Source: Prevotellaceae bacterium (GTDB taxonomy: Bacteria > Bacteroidota > Bacteroidia > Bacteroidales > Bacteroidaceae). Taken from it: a stretch of 5,577 nucleotides of DNA. Both the position numbers and the translations under genes were made by a program. Under the pieces are notes generated by a model. That model saw only the letters and a program-made list of their open reading frames with translations, did no database searches and was not told the origin of the DNA. Shown piece by piece: positions 5,536 through 5,577 of the stretch. Where the stretch lies: assembly GCA_021204545.1 (NCBI GenBank), contig JAJPZF010000258.1, positions 1 to 5,577 on the forward strand, written 5' to 3'. The stretch's first letter is position 1; each line of letters opens with the position of its first letter.

Positions 5536-5559
5536 AAGCCCTTCCCTGGGGAAGGGTTT
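5536..5559. repeat. GC-rich palindromic element upstream of thrC
   Basis: CCCTTCCC (5539-5546) and GGGAAGGG (5549-5556) are perfectly complementary. The stem extends outward through a G-T wobble and two A-T pairs (5536-5538 with 5557-5559). A purine-rich tail (GGGATGGGGAGGG) follows to near the window edge. It lies 30-50 bp before the thrC start, on the upstream side. It may be a dispersed intergenic repeat, a terminator of the upstream gene, or part of the thrC leader. Only the left part of the neighbourhood is visible. Confidence 0.5.
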
Positions 5560-5577
5560 GGGATGGGGAGGGAAACG

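Overview
The window looks like the chromosome of a GC-rich member of the Bacteroidales (phylum Bacteroidota); I cannot place it to family. Three lines of evidence support this. The Mrp, porin and threonine synthase proteins closely resemble the forms I know from Bacteroides/Prevotella relatives. The start codons lack convincing Shine-Dalgarno sequences. The Bacteroidota -7 promoter element (consensus TAnnTTTG) occurs as the identical octamer TACCTTTG three times in the one long intergenic region. Coding regions are strongly G/C at third codon positions.

Layout from left to right. (1) Positions 1-812, + strand: the 3' part of an Mrp/ApbC-type Fe-S carrier ATPase, cut by the window edge. (2) 809-1795, +: a complete Na+/Ca2+ antiporter of the CaCA (YrbG) family, joined to mrp by an ATGA stop/start overlap. 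(3) 1777-2409, -: a small formate/nitrite transporter (FNT) family protein, convergent with the antiporter and overlapping its 3' end by 19 bp. (4) 2410-2970: a 561-bp divergent intergenic region with no convincing gene. It holds two minus-strand -7 motifs, a 9-bp inverted repeat, a 22-bp tandem repeat, a 90-bp tandem duplication, and a plus-strand promoter formed at the end of the second 90-bp copy. (5) 2971-4146, +: a 391-aa outer-membrane porin of the OprO/OprP-like family with a signal peptide and C-terminal Phe. (6) 4147-4222: a short convergent spacer with two strong hairpins, the second covering the thrC stop codon. (7) 4223-5506, -: complete threonine synthase, thrC. (8) 5507-5577: the region upstream of thrC, with a GC-rich palindromic element.

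The genes are mostly housekeeping: Fe-S cluster delivery, ion and small-anion transport, outer-membrane permeability and the last step of threonine synthesis. They do not form one pathway. I see no phage, IS, CRISPR, toxin-antitoxin or defence system. The most interesting part is the intergenic region 2410-2970. There the porin promoter appears to be supplied by a duplicated repeat unit, with its -7 box about 10 nt from the ATG. The FNT gene has the same near-leaderless arrangement on the other strand.
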